DNA of 64,000 bases from Gammaproteobacteria bacterium (GTDB lineage Bacteria; Pseudomonadota; Gammaproteobacteria; Steroidobacterales; GCA-2729495): positions 1,185,001-1,249,000 of the forward strand of contig CP129466.1 in assembly GCA_030583605.1 (NCBI GenBank), written 5' to 3'. Positions 41,505 to 50,844 of this stretch are shown here, piece by piece. Within the stretch, counting starts at the first letter, position 1; every line of letters starts with the position of its first letter. Position numbers and translations under genes: made by a program. The notes beneath the pieces were generated by a model. It saw only the letters and a program-made list of their open reading frames with translations. It ran no database searches and was not told the origin of the DNA.

Positions 41505-42830
41505 GTGTCAGACAAGCCAAACCGTTTAGGACCGTACTGGCTGCAGCCGGGGGTCACGCGCATCAACATGGCGGGGCTGTTTCTCAGCGCCTACACCTCG
41601 ATCGGCCTCCTGACCTTCATCGCGATGAGCACGCCGTTCGTGCTCACCGTTTACCTGCAGGTTCCGCAGAGCGAGCAGGGCACCCTGAGCGGGGATCTGC
41701 ATTTCTTCCAGGAAATCGTGGCATTGCTGCTGTTCGCGCCGGTCGGGGTGCTGGCGGACCGGATCGGTCGCCGCGAAGTCTTCGTGGGCGGCATGTTGAT
41801 GATGTCGCTCGGCTACAGTCTCTACAGTTTTTCCAGCTCGCTGCCTGAGTTGTTCTTCTACCGGTTCCTCTACACCATCGGCATCGTCGCTGCCACCGGC
41901 ATGATGGGCACGATCCTCGCCGACTACAGCGAGGACCGGTCGCGCGGCATGACCGTGGCGAGCGTGGGCGTGCTCAATGCGCTCGGCGTCATCACGGTAG
42001 CGGTCGGGCTCGCGAGACTGCCGCAGTTCTTCACCGAGCGGGGCGCCAGCCAGGAAGCAGCCGGGCACGACGCGCATTTCGTCGTTGCGGCGATCTGCGC
42101 CGTCGCAGCGCTGCTCCTCTACCTCATGCTGAAGAAGGGCACGCCGGTGAAGCACACCGAGCGGCCGCCGGTGAAGGAACTGGTGGCGAGCGGTATCCGC
42201 GAGGCGCGCAATCCGCGTATCGCGCTCGCTTACGCCTGCGGATTCATCGCGCGCAGCGACCTGGTGCTCGTCGGCACCTACAGTGTGCTGTGGGGTACCA
42301 CGGCGGCGATCGCGCAGGGCATGGAGCCGGCCGAGGCGATGTCGGCGGGTCGGCGCGTATTCGCGATCGTGAGCACGGCGGCGTTGTTCTGGCTGCCGGT
42401 CATTGGTTTCGTGCTCGACCGCATCAACCGGGTCACGGGCATCATCCTCTGCATGACGATCGCGGCGGCCGGTTACCTCGCCACCACCCTGGTGGACGAT
42501 ATCCTGGCGAACTCGGCCATTCCGTTCCTCGTGTTGCTCGGGATCGGCCAGATCAGCGCCTTCGCGGGCGCCCAGACGCTGATTGCCCGCGAGGCGCCGC
42601 AGGCCTCGCGCGGCTCGGTCATCGGCATGTTCAACATGTTCGGCGCCGTCGGCATCCTGTTTTCGACCGGCGTCGGTGGTCGGGTCTTCGATGCGCTCGG
42701 GCCGGCAGCGCCTTTCCAGCTGGTTGGCGTGCTGACGCTCGTGCTCGTGATGCTGGCGGTGTGGTGCCGGATCAAGGCGCCGGGGCCGGCGGTGGACCGC
42801 CGCGCCCCGGCTGTGGCAGCCATTCACTGA
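41505..42830 (+). CDS. Major facilitator superfamily transporter (second paralogue)
   Basis: This predicted protein has 441 residues from GTG 41505, with GAGGAA upstream. It is a 12-segment MFS protein with GVLADRIGRREVFVGG and GFVLDRINRVTGIILC in the two homologous loops. Start and core closely resemble the transporter at 36543. It is 25 bases after the ALDH gene and ends the rightward cluster; it converges with the copper genes. Confidence 0.75.
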   Translation: MSDKPNRLGPYWLQPGVTRINMAGLFLSAYTSIGLLTFIAMSTPFVLTVYLQVPQSEQGTLSGDLHFFQEIVALLLFAPVGVLADRIGRREVFVGGMLMMSLGYSLYSFSSSLPELFFYRFLYTIGIVAATGMMGTILADYSEDRSRGMTVASVGVLNALGVITVAVGLARLPQFFTERGASQEAAGHDAHFVVAAICAVAALLLYLMLKKGTPVKHTERPPVKELVASGIREARNPRIALAYACGFIARSDLVLVGTYSVLWGTTAAIAQGMEPAEAMSAGRRVFAIVSTAALFWLPVIGFVLDRINRVTGIILCMTIAAAGYLATTLVDDILANSAIPFLVLLGIGQISAFAGAQTLIAREAPQASRGSVIGMFNMFGAVGILFSTGVGGRVFDALGPAAPFQLVGVLTLVLVMLAVWCRIKAPGPAVDRRAPAVAAIH

Positions 42831-42855
42831 GGCGGCCGGCTGGCCGCCTGCGGGG

Positions 42856-43065
42856 TCAGGCGGCGACCTTGAAGCCCGCCTCGGCGATCGCCTTTTCGAG
42901 CGCGGGGCGCTGGATCACGGCCGGGTCGAATTCCACCGAGACGATGCCCGCGTTGCGGTCGGCCTTGGCGGCGCTGACGCCCTTGCGGCTGGTCAGCGCG
43001 TTCTGCACGCTGCGTTCGCAGCCACCGCAGGTCAACCCCGAGACTTTGATGTCGATCTTCTCCAT
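42856..43065 (-). CDS. copZ: Copper chaperone, HMA domain
   Basis: This predicted protein has 69 residues from ATG 43065, with AGGAG nine to ten bases upstream. It is a single heavy-metal-associated domain with the CxxC metal site in VSGLTCGGCERSV. It delivers Cu(I) to the adjacent exporter CopA. The longer frame to 43155 is not needed. It lies 61 bases downstream of copA in the same direction, which supports the copper role over other metals. Confidence 0.85.
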   Translation of the reverse strand: MEKIDIKVSGLTCGGCERSVQNALTSRKGVSAAKADRNAGIVSVEFDPAVIQRPALEKAIAEAGFKVAA

Positions 43066-43126
43066 GTTCGTATGCTCCTGATGCGAGATGCAGAGTTCGA
43101 TTACCGCAGGTTCATTGCGCAGTGCC

Positions 43127-45592
43127 TCAGGGCCTGCGCGCGCCGCGGGATGCAAAAGTCGGCTTCCAGCGGCGCAGCAACAGCGAATTGCTGACGACGC
43201 TGACGCTGCTCATTGCCATGGCGGCCCCGGCCAGCGCCGGACTCAGCATCCCGAGTGCGGCGAGCGGGATGCCGATGACATTGTAAATGAAGGCCCAGAA
43301 CAGGTTCTGGCGGATTTTCCGGAATGTAGCCCGGCTCGCTGCAATTGCCGAGCCGACCAGGCGCGGGTCGGGGCGCATCAGCGTGATCCCGGCCGTTTCC
43401 ATCGCGATGTCTGTGCCGGTGCCCATGGCGATGCCCACATCGGCTGCCGCCAGCGCCGGTGCGTCATTGATGCCGTCGCCCACCATGCCGACGACCCGGC
43501 CGGCGCTCGCGAGTTGTTCGACGACAGCGGCTTTGCCGTCGGGCTTGACGGCGCCGCGGGCCTCGTCGACTCCGACCTGCCGGCCGATCACTTCGGCGAC
43601 CCGGGGCATGTCGCCGGATACCAGCAGGCTGCGTATGCCCATGTGCTGCAGGGTACTGACGGCCTCGATTGCGTCGTCGCGCAGCGGATCGGCGATGGCC
43701 ATGATGCCGAGCACGCCGTCAGGGTCGGCGACCCACACGACCGTGCGGGCTTCTTCCTGCCATTGCCGCGACCGCTCCGCTTCGCCGGCGGTGTCGATCC
43801 CGCGCTTCTCCAGGAACCGTGCATTGCCGATGACGATCTCGCGCCCGCCCACGCGGCCGACCACGCCGTAGCCGGTGACGCTGCGGAAATCCGTGACCGG
43901 GTCACGGCGCAGGGTCTGGGCGTCGGCGCGCTCGAGGATTGCGCGTGCGAGAGGGTGCTCGCTCGCCTGCTGCACGGACGCCGCCACGCGGAGCAGCTCC
44001 TGCTCGCTGCCACGCAGTGTGTGCAGGGCGACGATGGTCGGACGCCCGGCCGTCAGCGTGCCGGTCTTGTCGAAGATAACCGTGTCGACGCGATGTGCAC
44101 GTTCCAGTGAGGCGACATCCTTGATGAGGATGCCGGAGCGGGCGGCGGCGCCGGTGCCGGCCATGATGGCGGTCGGGGTGGCGAGACCGAGCGCGCAGGG
44201 GCAGGCGATGACCAGCACCGATACGGCGGCGATCAGCGCATGCTCGAAATTGGCGTCGTACGCCATCCAGCCGCCGAAAGTGACGAGCGCGATCACGATG
44301 ACGATCGGCACGAACACGGCGCTGATGCGGTCCACCAGTCGCTGTACCGGCGCCTTGCCGGCCTGGGCGTTCTCCACCATGCGGATGATCTTGGAGAGGG
44401 TGGAGTCCTCGCCGACGGCGGTTGCCTGCACCTCCAGCAATCCGGTGCCGTTGATCGCGCCGCCGGTGACCGTGGCTCCCGGACCCTTGGCTACCGGCAG
44501 GCTCTCGCCGGTGATCAGCGCCTCGTCGATCTCGCTCTGGCCGCCGACCACTTTGCCGTCGACGGGGATGCGCTCGCCGGGCCGCACGATCACGAGATCG
44601 CCCCGGACCACCTCGCTCACCGCGATTTCGCTCTCGGTGCCGTCGTTGCGGCGTACGCGCGCAGTCTGTGGTCGCAGGTCCATGAGCTGGCGGATCGCCG
44701 CCGTGGTCCCGCGCTTGGCGCGAGCCTCGAGGAGCTTGCCGAGCATGACCAGCGTGATCACCACCGTGGATGCCTCGAAGTACAACTGGCCCATGGCATC
44801 CTGGCCGCGCGTGAGCATCAGGTAGAGGCTGTAGAGGTAGGCGGCGCTGGTGCCGAGCGCGACCAGCACGTCCATGTTGCCCGAGCCCGCGCGCAGTGCC
44901 TTCCAGGCGCCGCGATAGAAGCGCGCGCCGCAGATGAACTGCACCGGTGTCGCGAGCAGCAACTCGGTCATGGGTGTGAGATGGAAATGCAGGCCGAAGG
45001 TCATCGCGACCATCTGCGCGACCAGCGGCGTCGTGAGTGCGATGGCGCCGAAGAGCATGAGCATCTCGAGGCGCAGCGCCGCCTGTTCCTCGCGCTGGTG
45101 CTGCTCGTCCGCCTGCGCCCGCTCCTCGGCGTTGGAACGGACGCGCGCCTCGTATCCGGCGCGGGCGACCGCTTCGGCGAGATCTCCAACGGAGACGATG
45201 CCGGCGAGGGCGCGCACATCGGCGCGCTCGATGGCGAGGTTGACGTTGGCCTCCTCGACGCCCGGCACGGCCCGCAAAGCCTTCTCCACACGTGTCGAGC
45301 AGGCACTGCAGGTCATGCCGACGATCGGAAACGAAAAGCTCTGCATGGGCACCCGGAAGCCCGCGTGGACCACGGCTTCGGCGACGCCCGCAGCGCTGGT
45401 CTTGCCGGGGTCGAACTCGACGTCGGCGCGCTCGAGGGCGAAATTGACGGAGGCGCGCACGACGCCGGGGGCCTGCGCGAGGGCGCCTTCGAGCCGCGTC
45501 GCGCAGGCACCGCAGGTCATGCCTTCGACGGCCAGTCCCACGCGGGACTGCGGCAAGTTGTCACGGATCAGTTCAGCGGTGGTGGCGTTCAT
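43127..45592 (-). CDS. copA: Copper-exporting P1B-type ATPase
   Basis: This predicted protein has 821 residues from ATG 45592. Two N-terminal HMA domains carry CxxC (GMTCGACATR and GMTCSACSTR). Then come eight membrane helices with the copper site CPCALGLATP, actuator LITGESLPV, phosphorylation DKTGTLTAGRP, the SEHPLA nucleotide motif and GDGINDAPALAAADVGIAMG. The CPC motif and tandem CxxC HMAs define Cu(I) export across the inner membrane. No CueR-like regulator gene is adjacent. Confidence 0.92.
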   Translation of the reverse strand: MNATTAELIRDNLPQSRVGLAVEGMTCGACATRLEGALAQAPGVVRASVNFALERADVEFDPGKTSAAGVAEAVVHAGFRVPMQSFSFPIVGMTCSACSTRVEKALRAVPGVEEANVNLAIERADVRALAGIVSVGDLAEAVARAGYEARVRSNAEERAQADEQHQREEQAALRLEMLMLFGAIALTTPLVAQMVAMTFGLHFHLTPMTELLLATPVQFICGARFYRGAWKALRAGSGNMDVLVALGTSAAYLYSLYLMLTRGQDAMGQLYFEASTVVITLVMLGKLLEARAKRGTTAAIRQLMDLRPQTARVRRNDGTESEIAVSEVVRGDLVIVRPGERIPVDGKVVGGQSEIDEALITGESLPVAKGPGATVTGGAINGTGLLEVQATAVGEDSTLSKIIRMVENAQAGKAPVQRLVDRISAVFVPIVIVIALVTFGGWMAYDANFEHALIAAVSVLVIACPCALGLATPTAIMAGTGAAARSGILIKDVASLERAHRVDTVIFDKTGTLTAGRPTIVALHTLRGSEQELLRVAASVQQASEHPLARAILERADAQTLRRDPVTDFRSVTGYGVVGRVGGREIVIGNARFLEKRGIDTAGEAERSRQWQEEARTVVWVADPDGVLGIMAIADPLRDDAIEAVSTLQHMGIRSLLVSGDMPRVAEVIGRQVGVDEARGAVKPDGKAAVVEQLASAGRVVGMVGDGINDAPALAAADVGIAMGTGTDIAMETAGITLMRPDPRLVGSAIAASRATFRKIRQNLFWAFIYNVIGIPLAALGMLSPALAGAAMAMSSVSVVSNSLLLRRWKPTFASRGARRP

Positions 45593-45648
45593 GGAACGGC
45601 CCTGCCAATGGTCAGGAAGGGAATGGTAGCTGCGGTCACCGCAGCCGG

Positions 45649-45676
45649 GCAATGGTTTGGAAACGAAACCAATTGC
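45649..45676. repeat. Inverted repeat upstream of copA
   Basis: GCAATGGTTT (45649-45658) is nearly the reverse complement of AAACCAATTGC (45666-45676), with one extra base. It lies 57 bases before the copA start on the promoter side and could be an operator. It does not match the CueR palindrome as I recall it. Confidence 0.35.
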
Positions 45677-45768
45677 CGTCAGATGGGGGCGTTTGGCCCG
45701 GAATCAAGGGTATGGCCACTCTGCGGGGACGCTGCGATGGGTGCGTTGGATGAAGGCCGCCGCCGCAG

Positions 45769-46539
45769 TCAGTCGTGCCCCGGCAGGGTGGGGTGACGCG
45801 AGGACAGCGGCACTCGCCGTCGCCGCGTGTGAAAGGCGCTGATGTAGCGTGCAAAGAACCGGCTGCCGAGTGCCAGCGAGCGGGAAATGTGCTGCTGCGT
45901 ATCGGCCATGATGCGTTGCGGGTCGTAGCCCGAACCGAGGCATTCGACCTCGCGGGCCATTACCGGCGTGTGCAGCCAGCGCGCGATCAGCGGCTGGTCG
46001 ACTTCGAGGTGGAACTGCAACGCATAGGTGTTCTCACCGTAGCGAAACGCCTGGTTGGCGCAGGTTGGGGAGTGCGCGAGATGCACCGCCCCTGCGGGTA
46101 TGTCGAAGGTATCGCCATGCCACTGGAAAATCTTTTCGGTGCCCGCAAATTCGCCAAACAGCGGGTCGGCGGCTCCGTCGGCGGTGGGGGCGACGTCGTA
46201 CCAGCCGATTTCGCGGGTGTGGTTCCTTTCGACCCTCGCCCCGAGAGCGCGGGCGATCAGCTGCGCCCCGAGGCAGATGCCGAGCACGGGAATGCCACGC
46301 TCGATCGCCTGGCGAATCGCGTCGGTTTCCACCGCGAGGTGCGGATAGCGGTCGACCTGGTCGCAGTTCATGGGCCCGCCAAGCACGATGAGTCCGTGGT
46401 AGCGATCGACCTGCGGCTGGGCGTCGCCCCGGCGGCCGAAATTCAGGTAACGGATCCGGAAGCCCGCGTCGCGCAGCAGCGGGTCGAGCGTGCCGAGGAT
46501 CTCGTGGGCGACGTGCTGGAAAACGAGCATGCGGCGCAT
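45769..46539 (-). CDS. Class I glutamine amidotransferase-like protein
   Basis: This predicted protein has 256 residues from ATG 46539 (MRRMLVFQHVAHEILG); an ATG at 46530 is also possible. The GATase1 triad is visible: nucleophile Cys in VLGICLGAQLIARALGA, His in ALQFHLEVD with the Glu two residues on. GGPMNCDQVDRYPHL matches the GMP-synthase-like GATase family, which usually lacks a synthetase domain. The partner and product are unknown. The gene is isolated, with structured element copy B upstream of it. Confidence 0.8.
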   Translation of the reverse strand: MRRMLVFQHVAHEILGTLDPLLRDAGFRIRYLNFGRRGDAQPQVDRYHGLIVLGGPMNCDQVDRYPHLAVETDAIRQAIERGIPVLGICLGAQLIARALGARVERNHTREIGWYDVAPTADGAADPLFGEFAGTEKIFQWHGDTFDIPAGAVHLAHSPTCANQAFRYGENTYALQFHLEVDQPLIARWLHTPVMAREVECLGSGYDPQRIMADTQQHISRSLALGSRFFARYISAFHTRRRRVPLSSRHPTLPGHD

Positions 46540-46635
46540 GGATTGGTGATTGTAGCGGAGCGGTGGCCCGCGGTCTTTTTGTCCAACGGCGGGGCTGGCA
46601 TTGGGACCGACCTTGACGCTGTTCCGTGAGTGCTC

Positions 46636-46755
46636 CGGTTGCCTGCCCGCTGCGCGCCGCTCGCCGGCCGTCCATGGCCGGCTCGCTGCGGGTTGCGCCG
46701 GCTGCTGCCCTCCTGGCAGCCGGCTACACACGCGCTCGCAGCGGACAGGCAACCG
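46636..46755 (+). ncRNA. Structured element copy B, module 1 (three-way junction)
   Basis: The outer stem pairs 46636-46654 with 46737-46755, 18 of 19. Arm a is 46663-46682 (GCCGGCC/GGCCGGC, loop region GTCCAT). Arm b pairs 46688-46693 (GCGGGT) with 46728-46733 (ACACGC), with the same G-A mismatch as copy A. It continues into the hairpin at 46697-46724, which is identical to 2767-2794. In arm b the first two base pairs change together between copies (AT/TA to GC/CG). Confidence 0.6.
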
Positions 46756-46815
46756 ACGCAGGAGACGCGGTGGCCGTGTGGTCTTGCGATCGAACATCGA
46801 ACGACTACCGAATGA

Positions 46816-46942
46816 CGCTGATGCGGACCCCCTGGTGGGCGTGTGAAGCAAGCGAAGCAGGATGCGAAGCGCAGCGAAACCCGAGCGAACGAAAGCCAGG
46901 GATGGCTGCAGTGAGCGTCCCGACTGGGGGTCCGCACCAGCG
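46816..46942 (+). ncRNA. Structured element copy B, module 2 with GGA-loop hairpins
   Basis: The outer stem pairs 46816-46832 with 46926-46942, 16 of 17. Two inner segments present GGA: GCAGGATGC (46857-46865) and AGCCAGGGATGGCT (46894-46907, loop AGGGAT). ACCAGCGTATCGTC (46936-46949) corresponds to ACCAGCGCATCGTC at 3127-3140 of copy A. The module is shorter than in copy A but has the same order of parts. Confidence 0.5.
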
Positions 46943-47097
46943 TATCGTCACCAGCACCGGACAGCTGACTGGGAAGGCGGTCTGCTGTAGAGCGGGGCGG
47001 GGGCGTTTGCGGTCAGCCCCGCTGTAGGTACTCCCACCTATTGCGGCGCCGGAGGGCAATGAGTAGAAAGGCGCGCTTCGCTTCGAGGGATGTCGCC

Positions 47098-47229
47098 ATG
47101 AAACCGGGGAAGGCTGTCACTGTTGCGCAGGAGCCATCGCGCGCGGTCCTGCTGCGTTATCTCTATGCCAGCCTGTTCATCCTGGGCGGGTTCGGCGCAC
47201 TCGGCCTGCTGCTCGCCGGCCTGCGCTGA
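47098..47229 (+). CDS. Small single-pass membrane protein (43 residues)
   Basis: ATG 47098 (MKPGKAVTVAQEPSRAVLLR) has GAGGGA eight bases upstream. A polar basic N-terminus is followed by one transmembrane helix (YLYASLFILGGFGALGLLLA). ATG 47059 is in frame with GGAGGG, but too close to it for a good ribosome site. No family is recognised. It lies 220 bases upstream of the FleQ-like gene and downstream of structured element copy B. Confidence 0.5.
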   Translation: MKPGKAVTVAQEPSRAVLLRYLYASLFILGGFGALGLLLAGLR

Positions 47230-47448
47230 TCCGGCGGCACGACCTGCCGGCTGACTGCCAGCCGGGCCGGACTCCGGCGGTGCGGCAGCGGTTCGCCGCC
47301 GACCGTCTGCAGCGTCAACGGTTTGACACTTCAGGTCAGCTCGCGGATCATAGCGGTCGCTTTTGATTTCCCGTGCGCTGTTTCAACGGGCAGTAACCAC
47401 CCCGCCGCCCGGCCGCGGCACGGGTCGTGCTGCATGCGGCAGGTGTCC

Positions 47449-48591
47449 ATGACCGAGGCGAGCAGTTCCCCCGACTACGGCGTCGAAGAGCCCCTGCAGC
47501 AGCTCATCGAGACCAATATCAGCGGCAGCGACGGCGGGCGCGAAGAAACCCGGCTCGCCAAGGCGCGTGCGCTGTACTTCCCGACGGGCCACAGTTCGCG
47601 CATGGCAGGCGTGCGCCGGCTGATCGAGCAGGTGGCGCCCTTCAATACCAACGTGCTGATCACCGGCGAATCCGGCACCGGCAAGGAGTGGGTGGCGCGC
47701 TACATCCACGCGCTGTCGCCGCGCAACAACAAGGCGTTCGTGCCGGTGAACTGCGGAGCGATTCCCGCCGATCTGCTCGAGAGCGAACTGTTCGGCCACG
47801 AGAAAGGCGCCTTCACGGGCGCGATTGCCACGCGCGTCGGCCGCTTCGAGGCCGCGGAAGGCGGCACCCTGTTCCTCGACGAGATTGGCGACATGAGTCT
47901 GCCGATGCAGGTGAAGTTGCTGCGCGTGCTGCAAGAGCGGGTCTACGAGCGGGTCGGCAGCAACCGGAGCCGCAGCTGTGACGTGCGCATCATCGCCGCC
48001 ACCCACCGCAACCTCGAGGAGGCAATTCGCGAAGGGAAGTTCCGCGAGGATCTGTTCTATCGCCTCAACGTGTTCCCGATCGAGCTGCCACCCCTGCGTG
48101 AGCGCAAGGAAGACCTGGCCGAACTGGCCACGAACATCCTTGATCGCTGTCGGCGCCTCGGGCAAGACCCGGTGCAGCTCTCCGGCGGGGCGCTGCGCAT
48201 CCTGCGTTGCTACGAGTGGCCGGGCAACATCCGCGAGCTCGCCAACCTGATGGAGCGGCTCTGCGTGCTCTATCCGGGCCAGGAAGTGGATATCCCCAAC
48301 CTGCCGAGCCGCTACACGGTGAACGCGCCGCTGCGCGAGGCCGACCGCGAGATCGTCGCCAAGCGCGTAGCGGTCGGCCCGCAGCCGCAGGATTTCGACC
48401 TGCCGATCGAGGGCGTGCCGCTGAAGACCTACATCGAGAACATCGAGATCGCGCTCATCCGTCGCGCGCTCGCTGAGACCGAGGGTGTGGTGGCGCACGC
48501 GGCCCAGCGCCTGCAGATCCGCCGCACGACGCTCGCCGAGAAGATGAAGCGCTATGGCATCAGCGCCGACCAGGACGCTGCCCATGGCTGA
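47449..48591 (+). CDS. Sigma-54-dependent activator, FleQ/FlrA-like
   Basis: This predicted protein has 380 residues from ATG 47449. A short N-terminus of about 45 residues precedes the AAA+ domain: Walker A GESGTGKE, the sigma-54 loop GAFTGA, Walker [10 protein letters not shown] and [15 protein letters not shown]. The C-terminal HTH ([22 protein letters not shown]) is nearly FleQ itself, the flagellar master regulator. Compared with Pseudomonas FleQ it lacks the receiver-like N-domain, and the c-di-GMP contact motif LFRS appears as LYFP. It probably drives the flagellar genes at 54-64 kb. Confidence 0.8.
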   Translation: MTEASSSPDYGVEEPLQQLIETNISGSDGGREETRLAKARALYFPTGHSSRMAGVRRLIEQVAPFNTNVLITGESGTGKEWVARYIHALSPRNNKAFVPVNCGAIPADLLESELFGHEKGAFTGAIATRVGRFEAAEGGTLFLDEIGDMSLPMQVKLLRVLQERVYERVGSNRSRSCDVRIIAATHRNLEEAIREGKFREDLFYRLNVFPIELPPLRERKEDLAELATNILDRCRRLGQDPVQLSGGALRILRCYEWPGNIRELANLMERLCVLYPGQEVDIPNLPSRYTVNAPLREADREIVAKRVAVGPQPQDFDLPIEGVPLKTYIENIEIALIRRALAETEGVVAHAAQRLQIRRTTLAEKMKRYGISADQDAAHG

Positions 48592-48634
48592 CGGCACGTA
48601 AAGGCGTCAGCGCGGGTGTAGTGCCAGAGTGTTC

Positions 48635-49189
48635 TCAGCCGTGGTCCGCGGGCGAGAAGTAGCGGCGGCTTTCCGCGGCTGATTGCGGGCTGGTTTCGGC
48701 GGGAGCGGCCGCGTCGGCCTGCAGGGGCTTGCGCAGCGGGTCGAGGCCCGTGTCCACGCGGCAGGCGTCGCGCAGTTCGTGCATTTCCCGATTGAAGCGG
48801 GCATAGCGCTCCTCGGTGATGCCATCCTTGATGACTTCCTCGAATACCCTGGTGATCGCCTGCAGCCTCTGCACCACCGGGCCCGGCGCGGTCTGGAGCA
48901 GTATGCCGTAGCGACCGCGAACCACGTGCAGGTTCGGCATCCTGAATGCGCCCGTCGCCATTTCGTCCATCAGGGCATGGGCCTCGTTCCAGAACTTGCC
49001 GTAGTGGGCGTTGCGCTCGGCGACAAGCTGGCGGTTGGTTTCCTCGCGTTGCAGGGCCTTCTCACGCTCGATGTCGCTGGTCAGTTGGGCCTGACGTGCA
49101 CGGTACACGGGAACCCAGTTGATCAATTTCACGAGCGAAAAGGCGAGCGCTGCGAGCAATATGCCGATGATTTCGCCGGAAAGTTTCAC
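48635..49189 (-). CDS. Membrane-anchored coiled-coil protein, unknown
   Basis: This predicted protein has 184 residues. One N-terminal transmembrane helix (IIGILLAALAFSLVKLINWV) is followed by a charged helical segment rich in Arg, Glu and Gln, likely coiled coil (RQAQLTSDIEREKALQREE). A disordered Ala/Pro-rich C-terminus ends the protein. No known family is recognised. It is convergent with the FleQ-like gene. Confidence 0.6.
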   Translation of the reverse strand: MKLSGEIIGILLAALAFSLVKLINWVPVYRARQAQLTSDIEREKALQREETNRQLVAERNAHYGKFWNEAHALMDEMATGAFRMPNLHVVRGRYGILLQTAPGPVVQRLQAITRVFEEVIKDGITEERYARFNREMHELRDACRVDTGLDPLRKPLQADAAAPAETSPQSAAESRRYFSPADHG

Positions 49190-49309
49190 GCGCCGATCCG
49201 ATTACTGAGAGACCCGCTTCCGGTATCGGCAGACCGTGCCTGCGCTTGATGCGACGGCGTTCACAGTTTCCCCGATGGCGGGTGCCGCACAGGCAGCACC
49301 GGCCGGGGG

Positions 49310-50821
49310 TCAGTCGTAGCGCACGACGACGGTCTTGGTTTCCAGGTAGAGATCAAGGCTTTCCGCACCGAACTCCCGGCCCCAGCCGGACTGCCGGTAG
49401 CCGCCGAATGGCGCGTAGATGTCGCCGCTGCCGTGGTGATTGATGCCGACGACACCCGCGCGGATCAGTTCGGCGAGGCGGTGAGCGATGCGCAGATCGC
49501 GGGTCCAGACGCTCGCCACGAGACCGTAGATCGTGTCGTTGGCCTGGCGCGCGATGGCTTCGAGATCGGCATCGGCGAAGCCCTGCACGCAGGTGACTGG
49601 CCCGAAGATTTCCTCGCGCACGATGCGCATGTCGCGATGGGTGCGGGCGAACACCGCGGGTTGCATGAAGTAACCCGGCCCGGCGAGTCGCGCGCCGCCG
49701 GCGACCAGTTCGGCACCCTCCTGCTGGCCGGCGACGACGAAACCCTGGACCCGGTCGAGCTGCTCGGCCGAGATCAGCGGCCCGATGCGCGTCGCCGGAT
49801 CCCAGCCGGGCCCGATCGGCATGGCACGCGCCGCCGCGGCGATGCCGGCGACGACAGGCTCGAGCACGTCCTCGTGGATGAACAGGCGCGAGGCGCACTG
49901 GCAGTTCTGCCCCTGCAGGAAAAAGGCATAGCGTGCCGCGGCCTCGACCACGGCACCGAGGTCGGCATCGGGAAACACGATGAACGGCGACTTGCCGCCG
50001 AGCTCGAGCGACACCCGTTTGAGGTTGCCGGCAGCCGCATGGAGGATCTTGCGCCCGACCTCGGTCGAGCCGGTGAATGCGATCTTGTCCACGTCGGGAT
50101 GGGCGGCGAGCGTGGCACCTGCCGTTTCGCCGAAACCCGGCACGATGTTCACGACGCCTGCCGGGACGCCGGCCTCGTGCAACAGGCCCGCGAGAAACAG
50201 GGCGCTCAACGGCGTTTTCTCGTCCGGCTTCAGCACCACCGTGCAGCCGGTCGCCAGCGCAGGGCCGAGCTTCATCGCCGCCATCGCCAGCGGATAGTTC
50301 CACGGTATGATCTGGCCGACCACCCCGACCGGCTCGCGTCGTGTGAAGGTGAGCGGCGGCAACGTCGCGCCCGGGCGGCGGTCGGCGGGCAGCGTGTGAC
50401 CCGTGATCCGGGATGGCCAGCCGGCGTAGTAGCGCAGCATTTTCACCGCGGTCGGCACGGCGAGCGCGCCGGCGGGGTTGAGGGGCATGCCGTTGTCGAG
50501 GATCTCGAGTTCGGTCAGGATCGTGGCGTTTGCGCTGAGCAGGTCCGCCAGGTGATTCAGGATTTCGCTCCGCCCGGCAGGCGTCAGCGTGGGCCAGGGC
50601 CCGCGCGTGAACGCTTCACGCGCGGCAGCGACGGCGCGGTCGATGTCCTCGCGGCCGGCGGCGGCGACCTGCGCGATCGGCGCGCCCGTCGCCGGGTTGA
50701 CCACCTCGATGGTTTCGCCGCTGCGCGCATCGACCCACTCGCCGCCGATGAACAGGCGGTGGCGGCGCCCGAGAAACTGGGTGGTAGCGGGACTGGCTGC
50801 GGTCGCTGGCGCATGACGCAT
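49310..50821 (-). CDS. Aldehyde dehydrogenase (betaine/phenylacetaldehyde type)
   Basis: This predicted protein has 503 residues. It contains IIPWNYPLAMAAMKLGPALA, SLELGGKSPF with the general-base Glu, LQGQNCQCASRLF with the nucleophile Cys and EEIFGPVTCVQGF. It is of normal length for NAD-dependent ALDH. The start at 50821 is only 23 bases from the divergent FAD hydroxylase start, so promoters must overlap coding DNA, or one start is internal. With the hydroxylase and VOC gene it may form a small aromatic or aldehyde degradation locus. Confidence 0.85.
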   Translation of the reverse strand: MRHAPATAASPATTQFLGRRHRLFIGGEWVDARSGETIEVVNPATGAPIAQVAAAGREDIDRAVAAAREAFTRGPWPTLTPAGRSEILNHLADLLSANATILTELEILDNGMPLNPAGALAVPTAVKMLRYYAGWPSRITGHTLPADRRPGATLPPLTFTRREPVGVVGQIIPWNYPLAMAAMKLGPALATGCTVVLKPDEKTPLSALFLAGLLHEAGVPAGVVNIVPGFGETAGATLAAHPDVDKIAFTGSTEVGRKILHAAAGNLKRVSLELGGKSPFIVFPDADLGAVVEAAARYAFFLQGQNCQCASRLFIHEDVLEPVVAGIAAAARAMPIGPGWDPATRIGPLISAEQLDRVQGFVVAGQQEGAELVAGGARLAGPGYFMQPAVFARTHRDMRIVREEIFGPVTCVQGFADADLEAIARQANDTIYGLVASVWTRDLRIAHRLAELIRAGVVGINHHGSGDIYAPFGGYRQSGWGREFGAESLDLYLETKTVVVRYD

Positions 50822-50844
50822 CGCGGGTGCTCCGGTTTCGGATC

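Larger units (their letters stand above)
46540..47097. other. 558-base non-coding region holding structured element copy B
   Basis: This region lies between the leftward amidotransferase gene and a rightward 43-residue gene, so promoters for both should be here. It contains two hairpin modules (46636-46755 and 46816-46942). A further hairpin follows, AGCGGGGC near 46991-46998 with GCCCCGCT near 47018-47025. No protein-coding gene is recognisable apart from a weak in-frame extension of the small gene. Confidence 0.6.

Noticed and set aside
45593..45660. CueR operator in front of copA
   Set aside because: The remembered ACCTTCC-GGAAGGT palindrome is absent; only a different inverted repeat was found and is reported with low confidence.
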